Source of the DNA: an uncultured Prevotella sp.
GTDB taxonomy: Bacteria; Bacteroidota; Bacteroidia; Bacteroidales; Bacteroidaceae
DNA: 52,015 bases
Assembly (NCBI GenBank): GCA_900322035.1
Contig: ONYL01000025.1
Coordinates: 1-52,015, forward strand
Reading direction: 5' to 3'
Part shown: positions 32,692-41,778 of the stretch, in pieces
Layout of the letters: every line of letters begins with the position of its first letter
Numbering within the stretch: position 1 is the stretch's first letter
Notes under the pieces: model-generated
What the model was told of the DNA's origin: nothing
Seen by the model: only the letters and a program-made list of their open reading frames with translations
Databases searched by the model: none
Translations under genes and position numbers: made by a program

Positions 32692-33921
32692 CTATCCAAA
32701 GAATACATATGCGACCGCAATCGCCGCGATCACACCGGCCAGATCGGCGAGCAGGCCGCAGGCCACGGCGTGGCGGGTGTACTTGATGTTGACGCTGCCG
32801 AAGTAGACGGCCAAGATATAGAATGTGGTGTCGGTGCTGCCCTGGAAGATGCACGAGAGTCGCCCCACGAAGGAGTCGGCTCCGTAGTTCTGCATAGCCT
32901 CCAGCATCAGCCCGCGCGCACCGCTGCCGCTCAGGGGCTTCATGAACGCCGTGGGCAGGGCGCCAACGAAGTCGGTGTTCAGTCCGCATTTTTCCACGCA
33001 CCACGATATGCCGCCAATGAGCATGTCCATCGCCCCGCAGGCGCGGAACACGCCCACAGCCACGAGTATGGCCACCAAGTAGGGGATGATTCTCACGGCT
33101 GTGGCGAAACCGTCCTTTGCGCCCTCAATAAAGGCCTCGTAGACATTGATTCGCTTCATCCAGCCCGCCACGATGAACAGTGTGATGATGCCGAAGAGGA
33201 TCAGGTTGGAAACCACGCTGGTCACGGTGCCCATCGTCTTGCTGTCCATCTGTCCGAATCCCCATATCGTGAGGCCCACAAATGCCACCAGTCCGCCGAT
33301 GGTCATCAGCAGCACGGGTTGCAGTAGGTTGATGCGTTGCCAGAGTGAGGTGATGATGATCCCCGCGATGGTAGCCACGCTCGTTGCCAAGAGGATGGGA
33401 ATGAAGACGTCGGTGGGCGTCTGTGCGCCGTTGGCGGCACGGAAGGCGAGAATCGTCGTCGGGATGATGGTCAGTCCCGAGGTGTTGAGCACCAAGAACA
33501 TGATCATCGGGTTGGTGGCGGTGTCTTTCTTGGCATTGAGTTCCTGCATCTGCGCCATGGCGCGAAGCCCGGTGGGGGTGGCGGCGTTGTCGAGCCCCAA
33601 CATGTTGGAGGCAATGTTCATGAAGATGCTTCCAAACACGGGGTGTCCCTTGGGGATGTCGGGAAAGAGCCTGGAGAAGACAGGACTCAATCCACGGGCC
33701 AAAACGTTGACAACACCGGCCTTCTCGCCAATCTTCATGATGCCCAGCCAGAGCGACAGCACGCCCGTGAGCCCCAATGCTACCTCGAAAGCACTTTTAG
33801 AAGAGTCGAAGGTGCTGTCCACGATGTGTTGAAACACCGTAGTATCGCCCATGACCAACTCCACGGTTCCCGTGAGAAAGGCGGCGACGAAAAAAGCGAT
33901 CCATATATAGTTCAATACCAT
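32692..33921 (-). CDS. SpmA-SpmB fusion (nucleoside recognition / Gate domain membrane protein)
   Basis: A 409-residue membrane protein joining the two spore-maturation-like halves that are separate genes (spmA, spmB) in Firmicutes. The first half (about 1-200) has SKSAFEVALGLTGVLSLWLG and FGSIFMNIASNMLGLDNAATPTG; the second (about 225-409) has EGAKDGFATAVRIIPYLVAI and RLSCIFQGSTDTTFYILAVYFGS. Both carry the nucleoside-recognition (Gate) domain of transporters. Fused forms are usual in Bacteroidota, where no sporulation occurs; the transported substrate is unknown. Divergent from rmuC, with -7 boxes at 33930-33989. Confidence 0.85.
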   Translation of the reverse strand: MVLNYIWIAFFVAAFLTGTVELVMGDTTVFQHIVDSTFDSSKSAFEVALGLTGVLSLWLGIMKIGEKAGVVNVLARGLSPVFSRLFPDIPKGHPVFGSIFMNIASNMLGLDNAATPTGLRAMAQMQELNAKKDTATNPMIMFLVLNTSGLTIIPTTILAFRAANGAQTPTDVFIPILLATSVATIAGIIITSLWQRINLLQPVLLMTIGGLVAFVGLTIWGFGQMDSKTMGTVTSVVSNLILFGIITLFIVAGWMKRINVYEAFIEGAKDGFATAVRIIPYLVAILVAVGVFRACGAMDMLIGGISWCVEKCGLNTDFVGALPTAFMKPLSGSGARGLMLEAMQNYGADSFVGRLSCIFQGSTDTTFYILAVYFGSVNIKYTRHAVACGLLADLAGVIAAIAVAYVFFG

Positions 33922-33929
33922 AACAGCCG

Positions 33930-33937
33930 CAAAGTTA
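33930..33937 (-). promoter_or_regulatory. -7 element (TAACTTTG) of the SpmA-SpmB gene
   Basis: A TAnnTTTG match on the minus strand only 9 nt from the start codon at 33921, so any leader would be very short or absent. Confidence 0.35.
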
Positions 33938-33981
33938 CAAAAAAATCTTCCGCCTGTGGGTATGTTATCCGCAAAAATCGT

Positions 33982-33989
33982 TATCTTTG
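33982..33989 (+). promoter_or_regulatory. -7 element (TATCTTTG) of rmuC
   Basis: TATCTTTGCT lies 42 nt upstream of the rmuC start. The -33 match is weak. Confidence 0.45.
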
Positions 33990-34030
33990 CTCATGATCAT
34001 GAACCATACAAATCATTAAGGACTTAAAAA

Positions 34031-35413
34031 ATGGATATTCTCTTCATTCTCTTGGGCATTGCCGTCGGTGCCTTGTGCGGCATTCTCTATGCCCGAAACG
34101 GCAGCGCTGGTCAGGCGGCCAAAGCGCGGATGCTGCAGGAAAACTTCGATCGTGTCGATGCTGAGGTGCGACAGCTCAGGGACCAGACCCGTCAGTTGGG
34201 CATTGACCTCGCGGCGGCCCGCACTGCCAAGGAAGCCGCGGAGACCCAGCTCTACGAGGCCCGACAGGAATTTGTGCGGCAGAAGGACGAAATCAGCCGG
34301 CAGCACAACCGGCAGCTCGACGAGTTGCGGCAGCAGCAGAAAGAACAGATGGACAGCCAGGCGCAGCTCATCCGCGAGCAAATCAATACGGTGTCGGAGA
34401 ACATCCTGAAGAAACGCGCCGAGGAGCTCAACGTCTCCAACAAGCAACAACTCGACCTTCTGCTCAATCCCCTCCATGAGAGTCTGAAACAGATGCGGCA
34501 GAGCGTGGAGCAGAGCAACAAGGACCGGCTGACCTCTATGGAGAACCTGCGCGCCACCATCAAGGCCAGCCAGCAGCAGGCAGAGGCCCTGGGAGAGCGT
34601 GCCGACAAACTCACGGCCGCCCTCACCGGGGAAACGAAGACGCAGGGCAATTTCGGGGAGCTGAGACTCTCCACACTCCTTGAGAACATGGGGCTTGAGA
34701 AGGGCGTGCAATATGAGGAGCAGGTGATGCTCAAGGAGGGCGGACAGACCGTGCGCGACGAGGAGACGGGACGCAAGAAAATCCCCGATGTTATCCTGCA
34801 CTTCCCCGACAACCGGGATGTCGTCATCGATTCGAAAATGTCGCTCACGGCCCTCACCGACTACTACAACGCCACCGATGATGCAGCCCGCGACGATGCG
34901 CTGGCCCGCCATCTCACCTCCATGCGCAAGCATGTTGACGAACTGGCGCGACAACGCTATCAGTACTATACGCCCAAGGCGAGGCGGCAACTTGACTTCG
35001 TGATGATGTACGTCTACAACGAGGGCGGACTACAGTTGGCACTCGCCCGTGACCCCTCGCTTTGGAAGGATGCCTACGACAAGGGGGTCATTATCTCGGG
35101 CTCGCAGACACTCTATATGATGCTCAAGGTGCTCGAGATGACATGGCACCAAGTGCGCCAGGCCGAGAACCAGGACGACATCATGCGGGCGGCCAACGAG
35201 GTAGTGAACCGTGTGCAGCTTTTCTATGAGCGGTTCAAGAACGTTGACGACTGTCTGACAAAGACCGCAAAAGCTTTCGACGACTTGAAGAAGACCACGG
35301 CTCCATCGGGGACAAGCATAACCACAGCAGCGCGAAAGTTGCTGAAGTATGGCGCCACAGAGAATGCCAAGCGTAAGTTGCGGCTTCCCGATGCTGGCGA
35401 TGAGGACGAATGA
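34031..35413 (+). CDS. rmuC: DNA recombination protein RmuC
   Basis: A 460-residue protein. An N-terminal membrane helix (about 2-20, ILFILLGIAVGALCGILYA) is followed by a long coiled coil (about 30-200, rich in Q/R/E) and the RmuC domain (about 205-420). This domain has TQGNFGELRLSTLLENMGL, VILHFPDNRDVVIDSKMSL with the D...D-x-K nuclease-like residues, and YYTPKARRQLDFVMMYVYNE. RmuC is a PD-(D/E)XK-related protein that limits rearrangements between short inverted repeats in E. coli; this may matter in a region so rich in inverted repeats. It appears monocistronic. Confidence 0.92.
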   Translation: MDILFILLGIAVGALCGILYARNGSAGQAAKARMLQENFDRVDAEVRQLRDQTRQLGIDLAAARTAKEAAETQLYEARQEFVRQKDEISRQHNRQLDELRQQQKEQMDSQAQLIREQINTVSENILKKRAEELNVSNKQQLDLLLNPLHESLKQMRQSVEQSNKDRLTSMENLRATIKASQQQAEALGERADKLTAALTGETKTQGNFGELRLSTLLENMGLEKGVQYEEQVMLKEGGQTVRDEETGRKKIPDVILHFPDNRDVVIDSKMSLTALTDYYNATDDAARDDALARHLTSMRKHVDELARQRYQYYTPKARRQLDFVMMYVYNEGGLQLALARDPSLWKDAYDKGVIISGSQTLYMMLKVLEMTWHQVRQAENQDDIMRAANEVVNRVQLFYERFKNVDDCLTKTAKAFDDLKKTTAPSGTSITTAARKLLKYGATENAKRKLRLPDAGDEDE

Positions 35414-35521
35414 CATCGGGCGGAAGCGGCCTGTTAGAAGGCCACCTTCACCGCGGTGCCTTGGCGGGGTTCCGATGCCACACGGATTCTGGCTTCGTGA
35501 CGTTCCAGGGTGCTATAGGAG

Positions 35522-35573
35522 ATGCGGCATCCCGCCGCATGACTTGCACGGCAAGACGCCGTGCCTCCTGCCT
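35522..35573. repeat. Twin GC-rich palindromes shared with 13207-13223
   Basis: ATGCGGC/GCCGCAT (35522-35528, 35534-35540) and GCACGGC/GCCGTGC (35546-35552, 35558-35564) form adjacent hairpins. GACGCCGTGCCTCCTGC (35555-35571) is the exact reverse complement of 13207-13223. They lie in the 247-bp gap after rmuC, which holds no gene. Confidence 0.8.
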
Positions 35574-35660
35574 GCATAAAAAATAAAGTTTCTCAACGAA
35601 TTGCTCTCGAATGTGTATTCGATGAATTTGTTTTATTCGTTGAAAAAATGATAGAGGACT

Positions 35661-36362
35661 ATGAAACAGCAAATCTTTATCCACGACCGGCAGTGCACGG
35701 TCTTTCAAAATGGCGAGCATCCGCGAATGCTCCTTATTCAGCCTGTCGACGGGCATGACCTCGAAGAATTGGATATGGAATTAGGGGAGATCAGCAGCAA
35801 AGCCCCGGTTCCCTTTCGCTTTATTGCCGTACATATCGACCGATGGTTTGATGAACTGGCGCCTTGGCCGGCACCTCCCGTGTTTGGTAAGACACCATTC
35901 GGCAACGGTGCCAAGGTGACCTTTGAGCTTCTACAAAAGATTGTCGCTGACGAAGGTCGTCGGTTGTCTTCGCCCGACGATCTTCCGCTGAAGGTGATTT
36001 TGGGAGGCTATTCCTTGGCCGGCCTCTTTGCGCTGTGGACTGGATATCAGCAAGGCCAGCCCTTTGATGCGGTTGTGGCTGCGTCGCCTTCAGTATGGTA
36101 CCAGGGATGGCTTGACTTTGCTACAGCGAATGAGCCTCAGACTAAGGCGTGTTATCTCAGTCTTGGTGACCGGGAGGAACGCTCGCGCACGCCCATTCTC
36201 ACAACCATTGGCACCGCCATTCGCCGTCAACAACAGCTCTTGGAGTCGGCTCACGTTATGAATGTCCTTGAATGGAATTCTGGCAACCATTTTCAAGACA
36301 ACGGAATACGCACGGCAAAAGGATTTGTTTGGGCTATGAATTTCGTCTTGTCTACGTTCTGA
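35661..36362 (+). CDS. Alpha/beta-hydrolase-fold esterase-like protein
   Basis: A 233-residue cytoplasmic protein with no signal peptide. The nucleophile elbow GGYSLAG (about 115-121) and a late GNHF that can supply the catalytic His fit the esterase D / Fes-like alpha/beta-hydrolase fold; AASPSVWYQGW after the elbow is typical of putative esterases in this group. The acid residue is probably in LGDREE. It probably hydrolyses a small ester or thioester; the substrate is unknown. It is convergent with the DUF6080-like gene, 60 bp away. Confidence 0.7.
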   Translation: MKQQIFIHDRQCTVFQNGEHPRMLLIQPVDGHDLEELDMELGEISSKAPVPFRFIAVHIDRWFDELAPWPAPPVFGKTPFGNGAKVTFELLQKIVADEGRRLSSPDDLPLKVILGGYSLAGLFALWTGYQQGQPFDAVVAASPSVWYQGWLDFATANEPQTKACYLSLGDREERSRTPILTTIGTAIRRQQQLLESAHVMNVLEWNSGNHFQDNGIRTAKGFVWAMNFVLSTF

Positions 36363-36422
36363 AGTGGATGGATCTTCTTAAAACCATAAGTGAGTTGGTT
36401 CCTACGGTGGCGGATGAACCTG

Positions 36423-37751
36423 CTATATCAAGTAGCTGGCGATGAGCGTGAGGTTGTAGGTCAGCATCGAAGCAGCGATGAGCAGGATGATGAGGGTCAA
36501 CGCGCGTCTGGCCCAAGAGGTCAGCCGTGCAATCAAGTAGCCGATCATCAGCGGCAGCAGGAATGCCCAATGGCAGGCCATGATATATACTTCGTTGAGG
36601 CCGAACCCAAATACGTAATGGATGACCGCGTCGAAAGTTATCCATGATAAGGCCAGCCAAGCCAAGCGCTGACGGAAGGCGGCAAGGAATCCCAATAGTG
36701 CTAACAGCACCAAGAAGGCCTCGATGATGTAGGGCAGGGAACTGGAATAAGCGACAAAGATAGGGCGTCCTGTACCGATATCCTCAAGCAAGTGGGAGCG
36801 GTGGAGGATAAGCGTCTCTCCCATGAGGTTCTCACGGAATGATGTCCAGCGCGGCGTGGTGGTGTCCGCCCATTGAAGGTAGTTGGAAAGCAGACTCTTT
36901 TGCCCATCCTTCTGTGGTTGCTTTTGAGAGGGAGCCTGAGGGTGTGGCTGCTTGCCTGACTTCTGCTTAGCGGCAGTGCGTGCCTCGATGTCGGGCTTTA
37001 CGATCAGTTCATAGGAGATCTTGCCAACGCCCCAGATCAACAATCCCCCAACGGCTAAGACCAAGACGTTGCGCAGCCGGAACACACGCCGTCCATCTGC
37101 CAGCCACTGAGCGAGCAAGGTTTTCACGCCATTTGTCAGCGTCACGCCAGCGGTGAGGATGAAGAGCCAAAAGGTCTCTGCGGTGGTCAATGGCTTTCCC
37201 GATGAGATTCGTTGCCCTGCAAGCCATAGAGTGAGGAGCAACAGAAAGAATGAGAATACGAAATGGTCGGGTACGGCCGTGCTTACCATGACCATCGCGA
37301 ACGACAGCAGCAACCACACGAGCGTGGAGGACTCAAGGGACGTGAGGTGAAGCACGTCGTGGAGAAGACGATAAAAAAACAGAAAACCGTAGAAAGCACA
37401 GAAGACAAGTTGGACGCCTAACACCCATTGCACGCAGTTGTAGCCCGTGATGAGAAGCAATAGGCGCGTGACGGCCCATGTGGGAATCAGCAAGTAGGCC
37501 ATCAGCGGATGACGGAAACAGATGTTGTAGAAGATGTTCCACCGGGATGACATCGTATAGAGCAGTGCGTCGAATCCCGAAACATGGAAATTGCTCGGGA
37601 AGGGTCCCCAAATGCTGTCGCTCGGTTGGGAAAACAACGGCCAGTAATGAACGATGACCAGCAGATTGACAGTCAGGACTACCAACAATACGGGAATCAT
37701 TGCCGGCCATTCGCCACGATTCACGTGGAAAAGATGAAGAAAACGTTTCAT
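36423..37751 (-). CDS. Polytopic membrane protein, DUF6080-like (possibly GT-C fold)
   Basis: A 442-residue protein with about ten hydrophobic helices, starting MKRFLHLFHVNRGEW. A long hydrophilic loop in the middle (about residues 255-330) includes the basic, Gln/Pro-rich stretch KQKSGKQPHPQAPSQKQPQK; helices resume toward the C-terminus. It resembles Bacteroidota proteins annotated DUF6080 (name from memory). The layout of many helices and a large loop recalls GT-C glycosyltransferases that use polyprenyl-phosphate sugars, an inference. The start at 37751 overlaps the GtrA stop by one base (TAATG), so the two are translationally coupled; an extension to 38060 would overlap GtrA and is rejected. 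It is the last gene of the ten-gene minus-strand run. Confidence 0.65.
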   Translation of the reverse strand: MKRFLHLFHVNRGEWPAMIPVLLVVLTVNLLVIVHYWPLFSQPSDSIWGPFPSNFHVSGFDALLYTMSSRWNIFYNICFRHPLMAYLLIPTWAVTRLLLLITGYNCVQWVLGVQLVFCAFYGFLFFYRLLHDVLHLTSLESSTLVWLLLSFAMVMVSTAVPDHFVFSFFLLLLTLWLAGQRISSGKPLTTAETFWLFILTAGVTLTNGVKTLLAQWLADGRRVFRLRNVLVLAVGGLLIWGVGKISYELIVKPDIEARTAAKQKSGKQPHPQAPSQKQPQKDGQKSLLSNYLQWADTTTPRWTSFRENLMGETLILHRSHLLEDIGTGRPIFVAYSSSLPYIIEAFLVLLALLGFLAAFRQRLAWLALSWITFDAVIHYVFGFGLNEVYIMACHWAFLLPLMIGYLIARLTSWARRALTLIILLIAASMLTYNLTLIASYLI

Positions 37752-38182
37752 TATCGTTTGAGAAAAAACCTGACGAGGAGAAAGTTTACCGGTACGCAGA
37801 TGCAGAACATCGGAATCGGGGCCCACTTGCTGCCCATTCCGAGGAAGAGGAAGATATTGAGTGTAGCCATCTGTAACAGATAGTTCACTATATGGGAGAA
37901 AAGGAATCCAGCTCCTCTGCGCGTATTGGCTTTGACTCGGAAGGTAAATCGCGTGGAGGCAAAGAAGTTGAAGATGAAACTGATGATGTAGCCTGCCGTC
38001 ATGCTCACCGACGACCACAAATGAGAGTGGGCATCTGACAGTGATACCGGTGCGATCCAAACCAACAGTAGATAAATGCCATACTGCAGCAGTGTGGCCA
38101 AAGCTCCGACAATTCCGAAGCGAACCATCTCGCCCAACTGGGCACGGCGTTCGTTACTTAAACGGTTTAAAAAATCTTTCAT
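37751..38182 (-). CDS. GtrA family membrane protein
   Basis: A 143-residue protein with four transmembrane helices and the GtrA pattern (MVRFGIVGALATLLQYGIYL near the N-terminus; AGYIISFIFNFFASTRFTF in the middle). GtrA-type proteins are linked with moving polyprenyl-phosphate sugars across the membrane or assisting GT-C enzymes. ATG 38182 is used; the gene overlaps the end of the HAD phosphatase gene by about 29 nt and the next gene's start by one. Its place beside a UbiA-type enzyme and a HAD phosphatase supports a role in a lipid-linked sugar pathway. Confidence 0.85.
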   Translation of the reverse strand: MKDFLNRLSNERRAQLGEMVRFGIVGALATLLQYGIYLLLVWIAPVSLSDAHSHLWSSVSMTAGYIISFIFNFFASTRFTFRVKANTRRGAGFLFSHIVNYLLQMATLNIFLFLGMGSKWAPIPMFCICVPVNFLLVRFFLKR

Positions 38183-38777
38183 CTGCAAAATCCATCATTT
38201 CTTTATCACCTTTGCTGTCGCCATAAGCATAGAGTTTGTATTCTTCGCGATAGGGATAGAGTTGCTGTATGCGCCTGACCTTCTCCGGCCCGTAACAGTT
38301 GGGTGTGGCAAAATGGCCTGTGAGCCAACTGCCATGCACCTCCAACCGTGTGCCTACGACGCGCACCTGTGGATGGTGCCCCGTGGTCGTCAGCCCTGCC
38401 TGCTCGAAGAAGGGACGTACCCAGTTGTCGGCACTTGCGCTGACTATGAGCACCTCGCAGCCTTCCCTGACGGCCTGCTTCACGCGCTGCATGCCTTTGG
38501 CACGAATGATGTGGGAGTGCCGGCGGGCGAAATGCTTGCAGAGATCATTGAAATAGACCTCGTCCATGTCGTGGAAGAAAAACCGGAACAGGCGCTCCTT
38601 GCATTTGCCGTTGTCGTAGAGATGAAGTTTCATCAGTATGATGAGCGGCAGAAAGAGCACAAGACCATAAACCAGCGTGAACCTGCCACGGGCGAAGTCA
38701 ATAAAGGCGATGAACGAGTCGTGGCGAGTCAGTGTTCCGTCGAAGTCGAAGGCGTATATTTTTTTTCTATGTTTCAT
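38154..38777 (-). CDS. HAD-IB family phosphatase
   Basis: A 207-residue HAD-superfamily hydrolase. Motif I is AFDFDGTLT (D11 nucleophile, D13 acid/base), followed by a hydrophobic cap-side segment (FTLVYGLVLFLPLIILM) that may touch the membrane; motif II is LIVSASAD; motif IV is YGDSKGDKEM. HAD-IB enzymes remove phosphate from small molecules or lipids. It starts 2 nt after the UbiA-like gene stops; in many Bacteroidota the two activities are adjacent or fused, fitting dephosphorylation of a polyprenyl-phospho-ribose phosphate. ATG 38777 is chosen over 38816, which lies inside the preceding gene. Confidence 0.85.
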   Translation of the reverse strand: MKHRKKIYAFDFDGTLTRHDSFIAFIDFARGRFTLVYGLVLFLPLIILMKLHLYDNGKCKERLFRFFFHDMDEVYFNDLCKHFARRHSHIIRAKGMQRVKQAVREGCEVLIVSASADNWVRPFFEQAGLTTTGHHPQVRVVGTRLEVHGSWLTGHFATPNCYGPEKVRRIQQLYPYREEYKLYAYGDSKGDKEMMDFADERFFKPFK

Positions 38778-38779
38778 TC

Positions 38780-39688
38780 TCAATAATAGATGATGAAGAG
38801 GAAGGAGACCATCCATGCCAGCACCACAAGTTGGGTGAAGCGGTCGCGTAGGATGACCTTCGTCGGGTCACCGCTTTGCTTGTCCACGACGGCGATTTGT
38901 ATATAGCGCAGTAATCCAACCAGAACGAAGATGGTCGTCAGGTAGATATAGTGGCTGTTGAAGCGAGCCGTGACCTCGGGCGACACCGTATACATGATGT
39001 AGCACACGAGTGTGATACTGGCACTGATGGTGATGGCCTGATTGATAAACGTAAGATTGTAGCGAATCGTATTTTTGCGGGGTGGTTTTCCTGTTGCTTC
39101 CATCCGTAGAACATCGTCGCGCCGCTTTGCGAACGACAGAAAGAGGGTGAGCAGGAATGTCATCAGTACAAGCCAGTTGCTGGGCTCAATGGCGGTAGCA
39201 AGTCCACCGGCAAGGATGCGCAACACAAAGCCGAAAGCAATGAGGCAGACATCGATGATAGCAAAGTTCTTCAGCCACACACAGTAAGCTATGTTCATGA
39301 TCCAATAGCCTAAAACGACGGCTCCCACAGCCATGGATCTTCCTTTTAGCATTGGACAGACCGTCATCGACAAGATCAGCATGATGGCCATGAGCGCGTA
39401 GGCTGCTGACACCGACACCTGGCCTGAGGCGATAGGACGGTGACACTTGACCGGATGCTGCCGGTCGGCCTCTACGTCGACAATGTCGTTGAGGCAATAG
39501 ATGGAAGACGCAGCCAAGGAGAAGGCTACGAATGTAGTCAGTGCATCGAGGAGCAAGGCCGTATTGCTCATCTGGCCACCGAAGAAAAGGGGGATGAAGA
39601 CAAAGAAATTCTTCACCCACTGCCGTGGTCTGACGATGCGAATGACGGGCAACAGATATTTGGACCAAAGATGAAGGATGTTTTGCAT
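38780..39688 (-). CDS. UbiA-family prenyltransferase, decaprenyl-phosphate phosphoribosyltransferase-like
   Basis: A 302-residue integral membrane protein with about eight helices. The first active-site motif is LNDIVDVEADRQHPVKCHRP (about 66-85), with the NDxxDxxxD aspartates for Mg-diphosphate; the second is FAKRRDDVLR (about 187-196). The HPVKCHRPIASG context and N-terminal RPRQWVKNFFVF are characteristic of the DPPR-synthase branch (mycobacterial Rv3806c-like), which joins 5-phosphoribosyl-diphosphate to a polyprenyl phosphate, rather than of menaquinone or ubiquinone prenyltransferases. It is followed 2 nt later by a HAD phosphatase and then GtrA, as expected for a polyprenyl-phospho-pentose route. 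Confidence 0.85.
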   Translation of the reverse strand: MQNILHLWSKYLLPVIRIVRPRQWVKNFFVFIPLFFGGQMSNTALLLDALTTFVAFSLAASSIYCLNDIVDVEADRQHPVKCHRPIASGQVSVSAAYALMAIMLILSMTVCPMLKGRSMAVGAVVLGYWIMNIAYCVWLKNFAIIDVCLIAFGFVLRILAGGLATAIEPSNWLVLMTFLLTLFLSFAKRRDDVLRMEATGKPPRKNTIRYNLTFINQAITISASITLVCYIMYTVSPEVTARFNSHYIYLTTIFVLVGLLRYIQIAVVDKQSGDPTKVILRDRFTQLVVLAWMVSFLFIIYY

Positions 39689-39691
39689 TAT

Positions 39692-40696
39692 TCAGATGTT
39701 TTTAGGGACGCAGAGATGTAATACGCGATGAAGAATCCATGCTGTGGGGAGGGTGATGGCACAGCATAGCAGAAACGTGGGCCAATAGCCCAAGTGAAGG
39801 CGATTGAGCCAGGGCATGACAAACCCGGCGTGAATGAGGTAAGTCTCAAGGCTGATGGCTCCCACAAAAGTCAGACTCCGGTTCACCCACACCGGTGTGC
39901 GGCGCAGGATGCGATTAAGCAGCAGAATGGCGGTGACGGTGAGGGGAATGTAGAGCATACGCTCTATGAAGAGGGGAAACAATCCGTGCTCGGCCTGCTC
40001 AAGGAATATACTGGTTGCCAAGGTCATGACAAAGCTGAGGATGATCATCCATATGGAGGTTCCATCCAACTTCTGTTCCTCCATGACCGCTTTGCCCAGG
40101 TTGATACCGATGAAGAAGATGGGAATGCGGCTCCAGAAAATCTCCAAATGGCCAACGGCAGCATGTATGGGTGGCACCCATTGTACGAGTATGCACCAGC
40201 AGATCATCAGTACGGGAGTCCAGCGGTAGACGGGATGGCGGCGGATAAGTTCCATGTAGGCCGGCGCAAAGAGATAGAGCATCATTGTGGCAGGAATATA
40301 CCAAAAGGTGAGCTCGGCTCTGAGCCAGAAATCCCAATTGATGGTGATGTCGCCAATGAGGTCTATTATGCTGGAAGAATGGTAACCGTGGAGGGCATAG
40401 TCGGGAATGTAATAGGCACAAGCCACCACAAACCATGCTGGATAGACGCGCCACAAGCGCCGACGGAAAAATCGTCTGACATTGGGATGTCTGGTCCAAG
40501 AGAACCAGAGGCCTACGCCGCTAAGAAAGAGAAACATGTCTACCCCGATATTGCCCATGCGGCGCAGTCCATAGAAAGCGTCACTGCGGGGCAAGGCCAC
40601 GTGGAAAAGTACGATGAAGAGCATGGCCAGTCCCATGAGTTCACCGCGGTAGCGTGAAATATTGGCAAGTTCGATGTCGGGTATCGTCTTTATCAT
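39692..40696 (-). CDS. Acyltransferase family 3 membrane protein (first of two)
   Basis: A 334-residue protein with about ten transmembrane helices. The family pattern of AT3 acyltransferases is seen near the start: LMGLAMLFIVLFHVAL (His in helix 1) and GNIGVDMFLFLSGVGLWFSW, followed by RRFFRRRLWRVYPAWF. Such enzymes O-acylate surface glycans or lipids. The start at 40696 overlaps the stop of the upstream acyltransferase (ATGA); an upstream extension to 40756 lies within that gene and is rejected. It and its neighbour share the operon with a phosphoethanolamine-transferase-like protein. Confidence 0.82.
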   Translation of the reverse strand: MIKTIPDIELANISRYRGELMGLAMLFIVLFHVALPRSDAFYGLRRMGNIGVDMFLFLSGVGLWFSWTRHPNVRRFFRRRLWRVYPAWFVVACAYYIPDYALHGYHSSSIIDLIGDITINWDFWLRAELTFWYIPATMMLYLFAPAYMELIRRHPVYRWTPVLMICWCILVQWVPPIHAAVGHLEIFWSRIPIFFIGINLGKAVMEEQKLDGTSIWMIILSFVMTLATSIFLEQAEHGLFPLFIERMLYIPLTVTAILLLNRILRRTPVWVNRSLTFVGAISLETYLIHAGFVMPWLNRLHLGYWPTFLLCCAITLPTAWILHRVLHLCVPKNI

Positions 40697-41778
40697 TGGC
40701 GTAGGGTTGGGTTGGGAATCTTGTTGAGCAGCAGGCGGAACAGCCAGGCCAGACACACGGAGGCCACAGCATAGAGCAGCAGTCCGGCCCAGACGTCACC
40801 CTCACGGCTGATGGGGATGAAAATCTTCCGGGTGATGGGATGGCAGACAAACAGGGCAGCGGAGATGCTTCCCATCCACTCGCACCATCCTAAGACCATT
40901 GGCCAGTGAGCGAGCAGGCGGACAAGCGACACGCCTGCCGTGCAGACAAACGCGGGAACCAACGACCAACCCATGAAGTCGCCGCTCAGCAGGATAATGA
41001 GCAGTGTGCTAAGTAAGAACGTAGCCAAGTCGAAGATGAACGGGTTGAATCGCTGGCGCAGACGCAACACGGGCATCTCTCCCCGTGCATACAGAATGCC
41101 TAAGGCAAACGGAAGCATGCCGCCCATGAAATTATAACGATAACGCTCCAAAGCAGATCCTTCTGGCGAGAAAAACCATTGGGCTATGGTGAATACGGCG
41201 GCCAGCACCACCGTCCAACTCCAGTGACGGCGAAAGAGCAGTAACCGGTAGACGAGATAAAGTTGGAGCATGAGACCGAAAAACCAGTAGGGACCAGGCC
41301 AGATGATTTTGCTTGGATTGGGCAGTAGGTTGTTGACCAATAGCAACTGGGCAATGATATCCGTGGGATGATAGCGATGGGGGGAGGGGGTGATGGCATC
41401 GAGCATGGTGAAGGCGACAAAGCCAACGATCATCATCTTGAATAGCTTCAGGAAGTGGTAGCTCATAAACGCTGCCGTGGGAATGTTGGGGCGTTGGTTG
41501 ACTTCGTATTTGCGGACCAGCCCGAAAGCGCTAAGGAAAAGAAATAGGGGCACTCCATAGTGGCCGAAAAACGAAAGGAGATGCAAGAGCAGTGATGCGT
41601 CGGGATATTGCACGGCATGTACCAGCCGGTCTACGTTGAGTTGGAAATACTGATATTCGTTTTCCTTTACGATTGGACCAAGCCAGTGACAATAATTGTG
41701 GAGAAAAATGCCGATGATGGCAAGTCCACGAAGAGCGTTGCATTCAGCACGCGAAAAGCCATTGTTTGTCATGGGCAT
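40693..41778 (-). CDS. Acyltransferase family 3 membrane protein (second of two)
   Basis: A 361-residue AT3-type protein: CNALRGLAIIGIFLHNYCHW with the helix-1 His, then SFFGHYGVPLFLFLSAFGLV, and about ten helices overall. It is clearly different in sequence from the next gene's product, so the pair probably acts on different acceptors or positions. The ATG (41778 or 41772) overlaps the stop of the phosphoethanolamine-transferase-like gene by about 10 nt, and its own stop overlaps the next start, so the three are translationally linked. Confidence 0.82.
   Translation of the reverse strand: MPMTNNGFSRAECNALRGLAIIGIFLHNYCHWLGPIVKENEYQYFQLNVDRLVHAVQYPDASLLLHLLSFFGHYGVPLFLFLSAFGLVRKYEVNQRPNIPTAAFMSYHFLKLFKMMIVGFVAFTMLDAITPSPHRYHPTDIIAQLLLVNNLLPNPSKIIWPGPYWFFGLMLQLYLVYRLLLFRRHWSWTVVLAAVFTIAQWFFSPEGSALERYRYNFMGGMLPFALGILYARGEMPVLRLRQRFNPFIFDLATFLLSTLLIILLSGDFMGWSLVPAFVCTAGVSLVRLLAHWPMVLGWCEWMGSISAALFVCHPITRKIFIPISREGDVWAGLLLYAVASVCLAWLFRLLLNKIPNPTLRQ

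Noticed and set aside
32600-33004. N-terminal extension of the flippase frame by 135 residues
   Set aside because: It overlaps the SpmA-SpmB gene and the C-rich side of the G-tract repeat; the flippase family starts at the MPNLKSLAKD methionine (32599).
37752-38060. N-terminal extension of the DUF6080-like frame
   Set aside because: It lies entirely within the GtrA gene; the MKRFLHLF start overlaps the GtrA stop by one base as expected for coupled genes.
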